A program made the translations under genes and the position numbers. A model generated the notes under the pieces. It did not search any database and was not told where the DNA came from. It saw nothing but the letters and a program-made list of their open reading frames with translations. 64,000 bases of DNA from Polytrichum commune (lineage: Eukaryota; Streptophyta; Polytrichopsida; Polytrichales; Polytrichaceae), in contig OX485803.1 in assembly GCA_950295325.1 (NCBI GenBank), forward strand, positions 436,001 through 500,000, written 5' to 3'. Each line of letters starts with the position of its first letter. Positions within the stretch are counted from its first letter, which is position 1. Positions 10,320 through 19,814 of the stretch are shown in pieces.

Positions 10320-13300
10320 ATGGATAATAACAACACCAAGACAGCGCCGAGAACTGGGTTCACTGGCGGACCACAGCGAGATGGCAACCCCGACGAGTGT
10401 TTCTATTGTCATCAGAAGGGGCACCGGAAGCCGGATTGTCCGCACTATATCAAACATCAACAGGAGTTGAATGGATTTAGAAACACAAAGCCGGCCGTGG
10501 GAGCCAACGCGGTGTCCCCTGCGGTTTGTGTGATGACGAGAGCCCAGCGGGCTGCAGCCGAGAAAGGCAAAGAAGATAGCGAAAGTGACGACAGTGATGA
10601 TGATGAGGATTCGAGCAGTGGCAGCTCTGAGGACCACCAACAAAGAGATGAGAACTCTGATGAAGAGAGAGATGTCGTGCGCGAGCCGGACGCACACCCC
10701 GATGAAGACAAAGAGGAGGTGTTCGAGCAAGATGAACACGTTGATGATAAGGAGAATGAGGAACGGCCAATAGGAGCCAACAGCGATGAATGGGAAGTTG
10801 ATAGGAGAGTCCACCGGGAGGTGAGTAAAACTATCAAAGACATACAGGAGGAAGAGGGCGAAGCTCTACCCACGCCAGAAGAGTTCGCACCTTGGTACCC
10901 AGAAGAAGAAGAGGCAGGGAAGCCTAAAGAACGGAGCCCCGAGAAAGGAGGCGTCCCAAAGACTACCCAGGCAAGGGTAAATGAGATTCTAGAGAATGTG
11001 ATGAATCACACAAGAGCTAACATTTCAATAGGGCAACTACTAGAGATAGCCCCCTATTGTAGGAAACGGGTAATGGCTGCCCTTACCAGCCAAGAAGGAA
11101 CGTCTGAGAAACCGACATCTTCATACCAAGTGACCGCTAGGGCATTCGACGAAGAAATGCCCATGATATCAGTGATTGTGAAGAACAAGAGGATTCCGAA
11201 TGCTTTGATTGATGGTGGATCAGGAGTAAACATCATCACTGACACATTGAGAAGGAAATTGGGGCTCAAGAAGATAGAGCCTGCACCATTCACCATAAAA
11301 ATGGCTGACCAAAGAAAGGTCATGCCCAAGGGAATCATCCGAGACGTACGACTGGATGTCGGCGGCATCGTAATTAGAACGACACTCACCGTCATAGACA
11401 TGGTGAGTACCGAAGACAGTTACTCCCTTTTGCTAGGGAGGCCATGGTTAAAAGAGGCTCAAGCACAACATGACTGGCCCCTCAACAAGTTAACGTTAAC
11501 TCAAGGAGGAAACCAGGTAGAGATAAGCACCCAAAGAACGCCGGCCCTATCACCAGCCAAGAGACCCCTAAATTGGGAAGACTACGACTGGGAAATGGGA
11601 TTGTCCGATGAAGAAGAAGCGATAGTCTATGAAGCCTTCCCAGAACTTCTACCCATGGGGAACTTTGATTTGAAAAGCTTGAGAAAGCTAAGAGATCCAA
11701 GCTGCAACACAGTGAAGATTGATACTCACCACGAACCAGGAAAACTTGGAGCACGAAAAAAAGAAACCGAGAAACCTCGGTCAAGAAAAGCAACGAAGAA
11801 AGAACAAGAAGCTATGGAGGAGAAACCGGTATATCCCTCCCAGTTTTACAAGGCAAAAGAAGGAGAGATAGAGATTGATCGCACCCCTGCCTCAGAAGCC
11901 GTCAAAGGGAAGAAAATAGCAGGGTGGACAGTTGAAGATGAAGACTTGGTGAAGAATTTAAACTTAGGAACTCCAGAGGAGCCCAAGTTAGTCAAAATCG
12001 CGAAAGACTTAGGAGAATACGAAGCAAAGGTGAAAGAGCTACTCCTAAAATTCAAGGATGTGTTTGCTTTCACATATAAAGACATGAAGGGCATACCCCC
12101 TCATGTGTGCGAGCACAAGATTGAGCTGCAGCCGGAAGCCAAGCCGGTGCGACAAATGCGTTATAGGATGAATCCTAATTACGCAGCCAAGGTGAAGGAA
12201 GAAATCGACAAGTACTTGGAAGCGGGATTCATATATCCTGTGGATAAAACAGAATGGCTATCACCGATCGTGATTGTGCCAAAGAAGAATGGAAAACTAC
12301 GAGTGTGCGTCGACTACCGAAAACTCAACGCAGTCACCAAGGTAGATCCTTTCCCTTTACCTTTTACAGAATCCATCCTAGAAGCGGTTGCAGGACATGA
12401 GATGTACACGTTGATGGACGGGTACAGTGGCTACAACCAAATCATGATCGCCTTAGAAGACCAGCTAAAGACGTCTTTTATCACCGAATACGGAGCGTTC
12501 GCGTACAGGATGATGCCCTTTGGATTAATGTGTGCACCCGCCACCTTCCAAAGGGGCATGATGAAGATATTTGCCGACTACTTAGACAAATTCATGAAGG
12601 TGTTTTTAGATGATTTTACAGTTTATGGAACCAAGGAAGACCACATTGAGCATTTGGAAAAATGTCTCATTAAGTGCCGCGAAAATGGAGTAAGCCTGAA
12701 CCCAGAGAAGTGTTTCTTCTGCGTCAATTCAGGGAGACTCTTAGGGCACGTGGTATGCAAGGAAGGATTGTTGGTGGATCCGAAGAAGGTGGAAGTCATA
12801 AAGGGATTACCTCCACCAACCACCGTACGAGGAATTCGGAGTTTCCTGGGACAAGCTACATACCATCGAAAATTCATATGGATGTACGCTGAGATAACTC
12901 GGCCTTTGTACTTACTACTCAAGAAAGGAGAGAAGTACATTTGGACAAAATCTTGTCAAGAGGCCTTCGAAGAAGTGAAGAAAATGTTAACGACTACACC
13001 CATTTTGATAACTCCCAATTGGACCATGGAGTTTCACGTACACTGCGATGCCTCGAACATCGCGATTGGAGCCGTTTTGGCTCAGAACATACACGGAGAT
13101 AGAGATTCTCCAATTCATTACGCAAGTCGACTCTTAAACAATGCGGAGAAGAACTACAGTACGACGGAGCGTGAAGCCCTAGCGATGATCTACTCGGTGG
13201 GCAAATTCAGGCATTATCTACTAGCGAACCATTTCGTTTTCTACGTGGACCATCAAGCCCTGATATACTTGGTCAATCGACCAGTGGTGTCCGGGCGCAT

Positions 13301-14681
13301 TGCGAGATGGATGCTACTACTTCAAGAGTACGATTTTGAAGTAGTTTATAAGCCTGGTAGGAGCCATGTAATGGCGGACCACCTATCAAGGATAGAAAGC
13401 GGAGAAGACCCTTCAGGGGTACAAGACCAATTTCCGGACGCAAGTTTATTCATGGTTCACGTGCAACCATTCGAAGACTGGCGAGCACCTTTCATTGAGT
13501 ACCTTACCCACGGAAGATTGTTGTCAGCTTTAGCTACCCCACGAGAGCAGAACAAGATCAGACAACTGAGTGAACCGTTCGTTTTGGACAACGAAAAACT
13601 CAAGCGGGTCAATATCTCCGGCAAAATACATGAGTGTGTTGCCGGTGACATCATCGAGGAAATTATAAGTGAAGCCCACGAACACGAGGGTACTCATTCC
13701 AATCTTAATACCACATGGCACTACGTTTTGTGCACCCCATACTGGTGGCCTACTCGTAGGAAGGATGTTTTGGCATATTGCCAAGAATGCCCAGTATGTA
13801 AAATTACAAACACAGGAGAGATGCACGACACATTTACCCCACCCGACACCGAAGACCACGATGAATTACTACCAACTGAGTCTTTGGAAGCAGGGGAAAA
13901 TTTGACAGGAGGAACAGAACCCGATTGGACAACCCCGTATGTCCAATACCTAACCCATGGAACCAAATGGGAAAGTGACCTACCTGAGGTAGAGAAGCAA
14001 TTGATAGCTCATCGCAGTCAATTCTTTATACTAAAGGAAGGGGAATTACATCGTATTTTCCACAACAACGTCATCAAAAGATGCATGCCCGGGAAATACG
14101 TGAGAAGTTATATAAAGGCTTTTCACATCCGAGAGAATCGGCATTACTCAGTTGATGCCACCCTGCAACTAATCTTACGAGAGCCATATTGGTGGCCCAC
14201 CATAGCAGAAGATCTCTCGTTGTTCATTACATTGTGTACAGGATGTCGTGGAAAAGGGGAAGAGTTGGCCGCAGAAGGAGGCCCCCACGAACCTAGTACC
14301 GCAGAAAGTACGATACCTCATAATGAGACCTTCCACGACTGGAGGACACCTTTAATCGAATATCTGACTGATGGTGAAATCAAAGTAGGGACACTTACGC
14401 GAAGAGAACACGTAGAGGTTGTACGAAGAAGCAAGTTTTTCACAATAAAAGAAGGAAAACTTAAAAGATTGGAAAAGAACGGAAAGACCAGGGAGTGCAT
14501 TGCAGGAGATCAAATAAGACAATGGGTAATGGAAATGCACATGTACCAACAAACACACTTGAACGCCGATCAAACCTGGTTTCGGGTTTCGAAAGGAAAT
14601 CGGTGGTGGCCTACTATGGGAATTTGTGAAATACAAAATTTTATCAAGTATGATTGCCCAACATGTAAGGAGCAATTTTAA
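10320..14681 (+). CDS. pol: Pol part 1: protease, RT, RNase H and zinc units 1-3
   Basis: 1453 residues. A third zinc knuckle (CFYCHQKGHRKPDC) is near the N-terminus, then an acidic stretch. Protease motif LIDGGSGVNII has its Asp at residue 298. RT runs about 610-880 with the catalytic FLDD at 762-765 and the template-side LMDGYSGYNQI. RNase H follows with its Asp in HCDAS (910), then TEREAL and YVDHQAL, ending at about 1027. Three copies of a DWR...YWWPT...CxxC unit then start near 1053, 1202 and 1340. The frame stops at TAA 14679-14681, directly after unit 3, and resumes in the same frame. All visible catalytic residues are present. Confidence 0.92.
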   Translation: MDNNNTKTAPRTGFTGGPQRDGNPDECFYCHQKGHRKPDCPHYIKHQQELNGFRNTKPAVGANAVSPAVCVMTRAQRAAAEKGKEDSESDDSDDDEDSSSGSSEDHQQRDENSDEERDVVREPDAHPDEDKEEVFEQDEHVDDKENEERPIGANSDEWEVDRRVHREVSKTIKDIQEEEGEALPTPEEFAPWYPEEEEAGKPKERSPEKGGVPKTTQARVNEILENVMNHTRANISIGQLLEIAPYCRKRVMAALTSQEGTSEKPTSSYQVTARAFDEEMPMISVIVKNKRIPNALIDGGSGVNIITDTLRRKLGLKKIEPAPFTIKMADQRKVMPKGIIRDVRLDVGGIVIRTTLTVIDMVSTEDSYSLLLGRPWLKEAQAQHDWPLNKLTLTQGGNQVEISTQRTPALSPAKRPLNWEDYDWEMGLSDEEEAIVYEAFPELLPMGNFDLKSLRKLRDPSCNTVKIDTHHEPGKLGARKKETEKPRSRKATKKEQEAMEEKPVYPSQFYKAKEGEIEIDRTPASEAVKGKKIAGWTVEDEDLVKNLNLGTPEEPKLVKIAKDLGEYEAKVKELLLKFKDVFAFTYKDMKGIPPHVCEHKIELQPEAKPVRQMRYRMNPNYAAKVKEEIDKYLEAGFIYPVDKTEWLSPIVIVPKKNGKLRVCVDYRKLNAVTKVDPFPLPFTESILEAVAGHEMYTLMDGYSGYNQIMIALEDQLKTSFITEYGAFAYRMMPFGLMCAPATFQRGMMKIFADYLDKFMKVFLDDFTVYGTKEDHIEHLEKCLIKCRENGVSLNPEKCFFCVNSGRLLGHVVCKEGLLVDPKKVEVIKGLPPPTTVRGIRSFLGQATYHRKFIWMYAEITRPLYLLLKKGEKYIWTKSCQEAFEEVKKMLTTTPILITPNWTMEFHVHCDASNIAIGAVLAQNIHGDRDSPIHYASRLLNNAEKNYSTTEREALAMIYSVGKFRHYLLANHFVFYVDHQALIYLVNRPVVSGRIARWMLLLQEYDFEVVYKPGRSHVMADHLSRIESGEDPSGVQDQFPDASLFMVHVQPFEDWRAPFIEYLTHGRLLSALATPREQNKIRQLSEPFVLDNEKLKRVNISGKIHECVAGDIIEEIISEAHEHEGTHSNLNTTWHYVLCTPYWWPTRRKDVLAYCQECPVCKITNTGEMHDTFTPPDTEDHDELLPTESLEAGENLTGGTEPDWTTPYVQYLTHGTKWESDLPEVEKQLIAHRSQFFILKEGELHRIFHNNVIKRCMPGKYVRSYIKAFHIRENRHYSVDATLQLILREPYWWPTIAEDLSLFITLCTGCRGKGEELAAEGGPHEPSTAESTIPHNETFHDWRTPLIEYLTDGEIKVGTLTRREHVEVVRRSKFFTIKEGKLKRLEKNGKTRECIAGDQIRQWVMEMHMYQQTHLNADQTWFRVSKGNRWWPTMGICEIQNFIKYDCPTCKEQF

Positions 14682-16680
14682 AATAAGCCCCGAAACATAA
14701 TGTGCGGGTCCATCGCCATACAACCACCTGACAACAAGGATTGGAGGAGGTTGTTAATAGAATACCTCACATACGGGTACTTGAAAGGACCCCACATCTC
14801 GAAGAATCAATACAAAAGGATAACTCGACAAAGCCAGAAATATTTCATTGAAGAAAGAAAACTAAAGAGGATATTCTCGGATGGAGACGTGAAGATATGT
14901 ATTGCGGGACGTGAAATCAACAAATACCTGCAAGAATTACATGTTACGGAATCCGGGGAACATCTTAGCGAAGAAATAATGTGGCACCTAATCATGTTTG
15001 GGCCATACTGGTGGCCCACATGCGGAGCCGACATTAACAGCTTATGCCGTCGGAAATGTACGGTATGCAGCAACCAAGCAGAATCTTCAAAAGACCCGAA
15101 GACACCATCACCTCTGGACGGGAGAGACCTACATGGAAAGATTGCTGCAGATTGGAGACGACCTTACATGGAGTACCTAACATGCAAGGAAATCTTCGAC
15201 CAAACCTTACCACCAGAGGTAAAAAGGGCGGTAGCACAAAGCCATAAGTACTTTGTGTTCACCAACGGCACGTTACAACGGATACGCAAAGGAGGAAAGA
15301 GTAACCAAATATGTATACCTGAGGCTCAAGTTCCCAGGTACCTAGCCGAGACACATGGGGAAAGCGGGCCCCACTTGGCCGCCATAGAAACGTGGAAGGC
15401 TGTGGCCACAGGAGCGTACTGGTGGCCAACATGGGGGAACGACGTGTGCAATCATTTAAGATACTGCAAAACTTGTAGAGGAACGGAGACACCGGAGAAA
15501 TGCCCCAGGGAAAATCAAAACTCATCTTCACCAAAACCGATACCTAACCCAGATTGGAGACAACCAATCACACAACGACTAAAGAGTTTTGAGGAGTTAA
15601 ACCATGTTGGTACACATGAAGAGTTGGGATTACTTAGCCCCGACTCCGATACTTATTTCATAACCGAGGATGGTTTGAAATATCGATTACAAAATGAGGG
15701 AGTAAAAATGTGTGTGACAAAAGAGGACGCGTTGGATTGGATAAAACGAATACATGAATACCAAGTACCACATTTGACGGGAAAAGAGGTACTCGCACAG
15801 GTACACAAAGGCCCATATTGGTGGCCAACCATTTCTTCAGATGTGACGCATTTAATTGACGAATGTACACCATGTCAAAATACCACAACATTAGGCCTCA
15901 AAATTGAGAACTATGGGGCTATCCTCCTCCAAAATCAGAAAGCACATGATTGGAGAGAACCAATCATTCAACACCTCAAAAACCCAATGGAACTAAGCAA
16001 CTTTGCCTTCCATGAAGAATTGGGTGCATTACGGGCGGAATTACCCTGTTACTTTCTAAAGAAAAGAAAGTTAAAGCGAAGATTCGCAAATGGAGATATC
16101 AAACTCTGCATCGCTCAAGAAAAGGGGATCGAATGGTTGACAACCATTCACAATCAACGGTACCCACATCTTTCAATGGATGAAATGATTCTACAGGTCA
16201 CCAAAGGACCTTATTGGTGGCCCACAATTCCTCCGGACATTGACCATCTATGCAAGAAGTGTAGAGTCTGTTGGCCCAATGAAACCCCGGAGCATGCTGT
16301 CGACTGCAAAACCATCACCATCAAGGAAAAGGAGGAACCGGATTGGAGAACCCCCTACATCGACTACTTAAAACATGGTCGATTAACCACGGAGGCATCG
16401 ACCACCCAACGACAACAAATAGCAATACGCAGCCGACCTTTCATGTTAAACCAAAACGGAACACTCATCAAAGAAGGTCCAGACGGCATACGAAGAACAT
16501 GCGTAGCCGGACCAGTGACAACAGCTATCATTGCGGAAGCTCATGAGGGGATAGCTGGAGGACACTTCTCAGCAAATATCACCTTACACAAGGTCTTAAC
16601 GGCCTTGTACTGGTGGCCCACCATGAAGAGGGATGTTCATCTTTATTGCACCCAATGCGATATTTGTCAAAGAGTTGGCC
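13467..16680 (+). other. Eight tandem copies of the integrase HHCC zinc-binding unit
   Basis: Each unit of about 131-149 residues begins with DW (codons at 13476, 13923, 14337, 14739, 15150, 15552, 15948, 16341). It then has a YL motif, a K/R-rich 'LKR' strand, H-x5/6-H, YWWPT (RWWPT in unit 3) and C-x2-C. In ordinary Ty3/gypsy pol this segment occurs once, between RNase H and the integrase core; unit 8 is that canonical copy. All eight keep both His and both Cys, though the rest is highly diverged between units. Divergence with retained ligands suggests old duplications kept under selection. Confidence 0.93.
14679..14681 (+). other. Single in-frame TAA between zinc units 3 and 4
   Basis: The same frame continues with no other stop to 18296. 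CAA to TAA by one C-to-T change would explain it, as would read-through or separate translation from the ATG at 14700. Confidence 0.85.
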
Positions 16681-18296
16681 CCAAGATTTCAACCAATCTC
16701 CAACCCTTACATCCCACAATGCCCACTGAGGTATTTCAAAAATGGGGTTTGGATTTCATCGGACCAGTCAACCCACCAGCTAAAGGTACCAAGAATCGGT
16801 ACATTATCACGGCTACAGACTACACCACCAAATGGGTGGAAGCCAGAGCCTTAAGGGATAACACGGCTAAATCCACAGCCAAATTCCTTTTTGAAGAAAT
16901 AATTACAAAATTTGGTTGTCCATTGGAGTTCGTGAGCGACCAAGGAAGTCACTTTATCAATGACACTATCAAAGTGCTCACCCAAGAATTTATGATTTTA
17001 CACCGGAAGTCAACCACGTACTACCCGCAAGCCAACGGCCAAGCGGAAAGTACCAACAAGGTAATAAAGATTGCCTTAACCAAAATGGTGAACGCCAATC
17101 GAACTGATTGGGACACCAAGTTACACGCAGCACTTTGGGCCTATAGGACAGCCTATAAGGTTACCACCAAGCACACCCCGTTTTCATTAGTGTTCGGGAC
17201 GGAAGCCTTGTTACCTATGGCTTACCTTCACCCCGACGTCTATCAGAAACGGAATCAAGAGTTTCATCCCATTCTCGAGAAGAGAATGGAACAACTCAGA
17301 ACTATGGATTTAACCAGACATGAAGCCGAAGACAATATGAAACATATGCAACTATTACGAAAGGAAAGACATGACAAACCCCGGGCGAAGAGACAATGTC
17401 AACATTGTAACCCTGGGATAACCAAGCCACCACGAAAGGAGGCTAAGAAACACGACACTTTGAAAGAGGATCCTACTCGAGCTATGGAGAAAAGTAAAAA
17501 CTCTCAAAGTAATAAAGATGGGGAGCAAAATACTACACCCAAGACACGTTTTTATCCCGGCCAACGAATCTTGTGGCATTTACGCCATAAAATACCCGGG
17601 CCGGGCAAGTTCAAAATACGATGGGCAGGACCTTATCTAATTCGGCAAGTCTATGATAATGGATCAGTGGATGTTACCACCCTACAAGGAGACAGCTTGG
17701 GACGAGTCAACATGAACAAGTTAAAACCATACCAAGAGCCGGAAACTACTCAAGCCTATGCCTTACAAATTTTAGCATGTCACATTTTGGAAGCAGAGAT
17801 TAGGGCAAAGCAAAACCTTTCAAAGAATATTACCCCCAAATCCCCAATTACCACACTTTCTCAACCAAGTGAGGAAGCCATTTCACACACTGGTTCCACT
17901 TCCTACCAAAGTCAAGAAATCTTAGATGCGGAAGATTTGGAAATGCATAGGGTCATGTTAGAAGTATACCACGTACATCCCTCAAAACAAGAGAATGTTC
18001 ATCCAAGAGATACCCTAAACCTCCTAAGGTATGACCAAATGGATGAAAAAGAAACCAACCTACATACCATACAATTACAACAAGAGGGAGATACCTTTAA
18101 CCTCATAAGGCACGACCAAATGGATGAAAAAGAAACCAACCTACATACCATACGATTCCAACCTGTATCCCAAGGGGAACCACTATCAAGTTCAAGAGAA
18201 GATTCGGAAAGCGCAACACCTATGAGGGATACAACCCATGCTTACCCTGCCTTACCTGGCTTGGAGCCAACTAGGGTGGAACCAACTCACAAATGA
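14700..18296 (+). CDS. pol: Pol part 2: zinc units 4-8 and integrase
   Basis: 1198 residues in the frame of part 1. Zinc units 4-8 start near residues 14, 151, 285, 417 and 548. The integrase core has Asp in GLDFIGP (685), Asp in VSDQGSH (747) and Glu in GQAESTN (783), an exact DD35E. A GPY/F-like part follows (IRWAGPYLIRQVY, about 970-990), preceded by an unusual insert of some 55 polar residues with CQHC. The tail carries a tandem duplication (DQMDEKETNLHTI twice, about 18030-18150). No chromodomain. It would insert the cDNA into the genome. The true start may be pol part 1 rather than this ATG. Confidence 0.9.
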   Translation: MCGSIAIQPPDNKDWRRLLIEYLTYGYLKGPHISKNQYKRITRQSQKYFIEERKLKRIFSDGDVKICIAGREINKYLQELHVTESGEHLSEEIMWHLIMFGPYWWPTCGADINSLCRRKCTVCSNQAESSKDPKTPSPLDGRDLHGKIAADWRRPYMEYLTCKEIFDQTLPPEVKRAVAQSHKYFVFTNGTLQRIRKGGKSNQICIPEAQVPRYLAETHGESGPHLAAIETWKAVATGAYWWPTWGNDVCNHLRYCKTCRGTETPEKCPRENQNSSSPKPIPNPDWRQPITQRLKSFEELNHVGTHEELGLLSPDSDTYFITEDGLKYRLQNEGVKMCVTKEDALDWIKRIHEYQVPHLTGKEVLAQVHKGPYWWPTISSDVTHLIDECTPCQNTTTLGLKIENYGAILLQNQKAHDWREPIIQHLKNPMELSNFAFHEELGALRAELPCYFLKKRKLKRRFANGDIKLCIAQEKGIEWLTTIHNQRYPHLSMDEMILQVTKGPYWWPTIPPDIDHLCKKCRVCWPNETPEHAVDCKTITIKEKEEPDWRTPYIDYLKHGRLTTEASTTQRQQIAIRSRPFMLNQNGTLIKEGPDGIRRTCVAGPVTTAIIAEAHEGIAGGHFSANITLHKVLTALYWWPTMKRDVHLYCTQCDICQRVGPKISTNLQPLHPTMPTEVFQKWGLDFIGPVNPPAKGTKNRYIITATDYTTKWVEARALRDNTAKSTAKFLFEEIITKFGCPLEFVSDQGSHFINDTIKVLTQEFMILHRKSTTYYPQANGQAESTNKVIKIALTKMVNANRTDWDTKLHAALWAYRTAYKVTTKHTPFSLVFGTEALLPMAYLHPDVYQKRNQEFHPILEKRMEQLRTMDLTRHEAEDNMKHMQLLRKERHDKPRAKRQCQHCNPGITKPPRKEAKKHDTLKEDPTRAMEKSKNSQSNKDGEQNTTPKTRFYPGQRILWHLRHKIPGPGKFKIRWAGPYLIRQVYDNGSVDVTTLQGDSLGRVNMNKLKPYQEPETTQAYALQILACHILEAEIRAKQNLSKNITPKSPITTLSQPSEEAISHTGSTSYQSQEILDAEDLEMHRVMLEVYHVHPSKQENVHPRDTLNLLRYDQMDEKETNLHTIQLQQEGDTFNLIRHDQMDEKETNLHTIRFQPVSQGEPLSSSREDSESATPMRDTTHAYPALPGLEPTRVEPTHK

Positions 18297-19814
18297 AACT
18301 TCTGAGAAAATAAAGCCTAGGTAAAGGCTCACCTAGGACTGACCACTGGAACAGTAAACCAGTAAGAGCGTTTTTTCCCATTAAATGGAAACAAGATAAA
18401 GTTGTGTTTTAAATCCGTATGAACCGATAGATGAAGTTAACGGGAATTAAACAAAAATGTGATTTTTTATTTTTATTTTTCTTGACTCGGCTTTTTTTTT
18501 GGAAGAAACGAGTGAAGATACGAGGATACATGGAATTTCGAGAAATACAAAGATATATTATGAAAATAAGGAGATGTACAAAGCTTTGGGGAATACAAAG
18601 ATGAATCAGGTTTTAAAGAATGAAAAGATGAATGAAGTGTCCACAGTTTTGGGACACACAAAAGCTGAGTGACGTTTGCGACATAAATGGAGGAAATCTG
18701 AGAAATACCAAGAATAATACAGCTCTAAGGAATCAAGGGATGTATGTAGTTGTAAGACAGCAAGGGAGTTTTAACGAGAGGAATGAACTCGGAAGAACCG
18801 CGACAGATGAATGAGTTTTTTTTCTGAATGAAGGTTGCCAAGATGAACGAAGATTCAGGGAAGACAGGGATGAATGGGGTTGACGAAGAAACGGAAATTG
18901 CAGGCCCGCAAATGGATGAACCTCCATCAACGAACTTACATGTGTCTGGGAATAGAGCACTGGATGGATGCAGTTCCAGGAGAGTAACCATAGGTGAAGT
19001 TTACCGAGACGAATTAAGTTTGAAAGAACCAGTGAAGGATGGAATTCCATTAATAAACTCGATTGAAAAGAAAAAGAAAAAGAAAAAGAAAACCCATTCC
19101 ACAAGGTTTACAGAGGATGCAGATTGGGAATGTACTCTTAATAAAACTTCATATTACTTTGATATGACCTTTGCAAGACCAAGTAAAACCCACACAAAAG
19201 AGATATTCATACCCAACGTAATTACAAGAAGCTACTGATTGGCTGCAAAAACCTAAAAAGACTATTCCACTACAAACTACTATTCACAATGACATGGGAG
19301 TTAACCTGGAAACAAGTATTGTTTTATTCATAAGAAGTTCCTCAAAAACAAGCAAAATGGCCTCAGAATAAAGAAACCAACTCCAAATTGTTTTTATTGG
19401 AGGGGCCCACACAAGGTGAGCCCCAAAGAAAAGGGGATTCAACCCACCGAAATGGGGAATCCCACAGGAAGAGGAGGACTTACAGTACCTGCAGAGAGAC
19501 CACTTACACCAGGTTAGTAAGTGAATCAAAACAAAACTTACAAGAAGTGAAAATGGGTTGAAGGGTAATACCTGAAGAAGGGCCCAGGGGTCCAGCAAGA
19601 AATTAGGACCATCCCCAGCTGGCACAGAGGATACGCCAGGTGGAGCAGCCCCAAACCCTAAATCAAGAACTTCAACTGCCGAGTTTCAGCTGAAGGCACA
19701 AGGGAGTTGCAACAGGAGAGAGCAGCTCTCATAACCCGCATAGCAGTTGCCATTCCAAATACCAGAATTGCGGAAGTTACAGAAATACCAGAATTCGTAG
19801 TGAAGAAAGTAGCC
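18297..19814 (+). other. Long spacer between pol and the 3' ORF
   Basis: About 1.5 kb. An ORF at 18828-19238 (136 residues, with a Lys run from an 'aaaaag' tract) has no recognisable domain and I do not trust it as a gene. The segment around 18460-18800 has repeated 'gaagatgaat' and 'gggaatacaaagatg'-like phrases. Long spacers between pol and a 3' ORF are known in Athila-type elements. Confidence 0.5.

Noticed and set aside
9894-10814. 306-codon minus-strand ORF
   Set aside because: It is the shadow of the gag-pol linker and pol start, and its hydrophobic text comes from antisense of Arg/Asp-rich codons.
18828-19238. 136-codon ORF in the pol to 3'-ORF spacer
   Set aside because: It contains a Lys run from a simple repeat, has no domain, and lies in a region expected to be non-coding.
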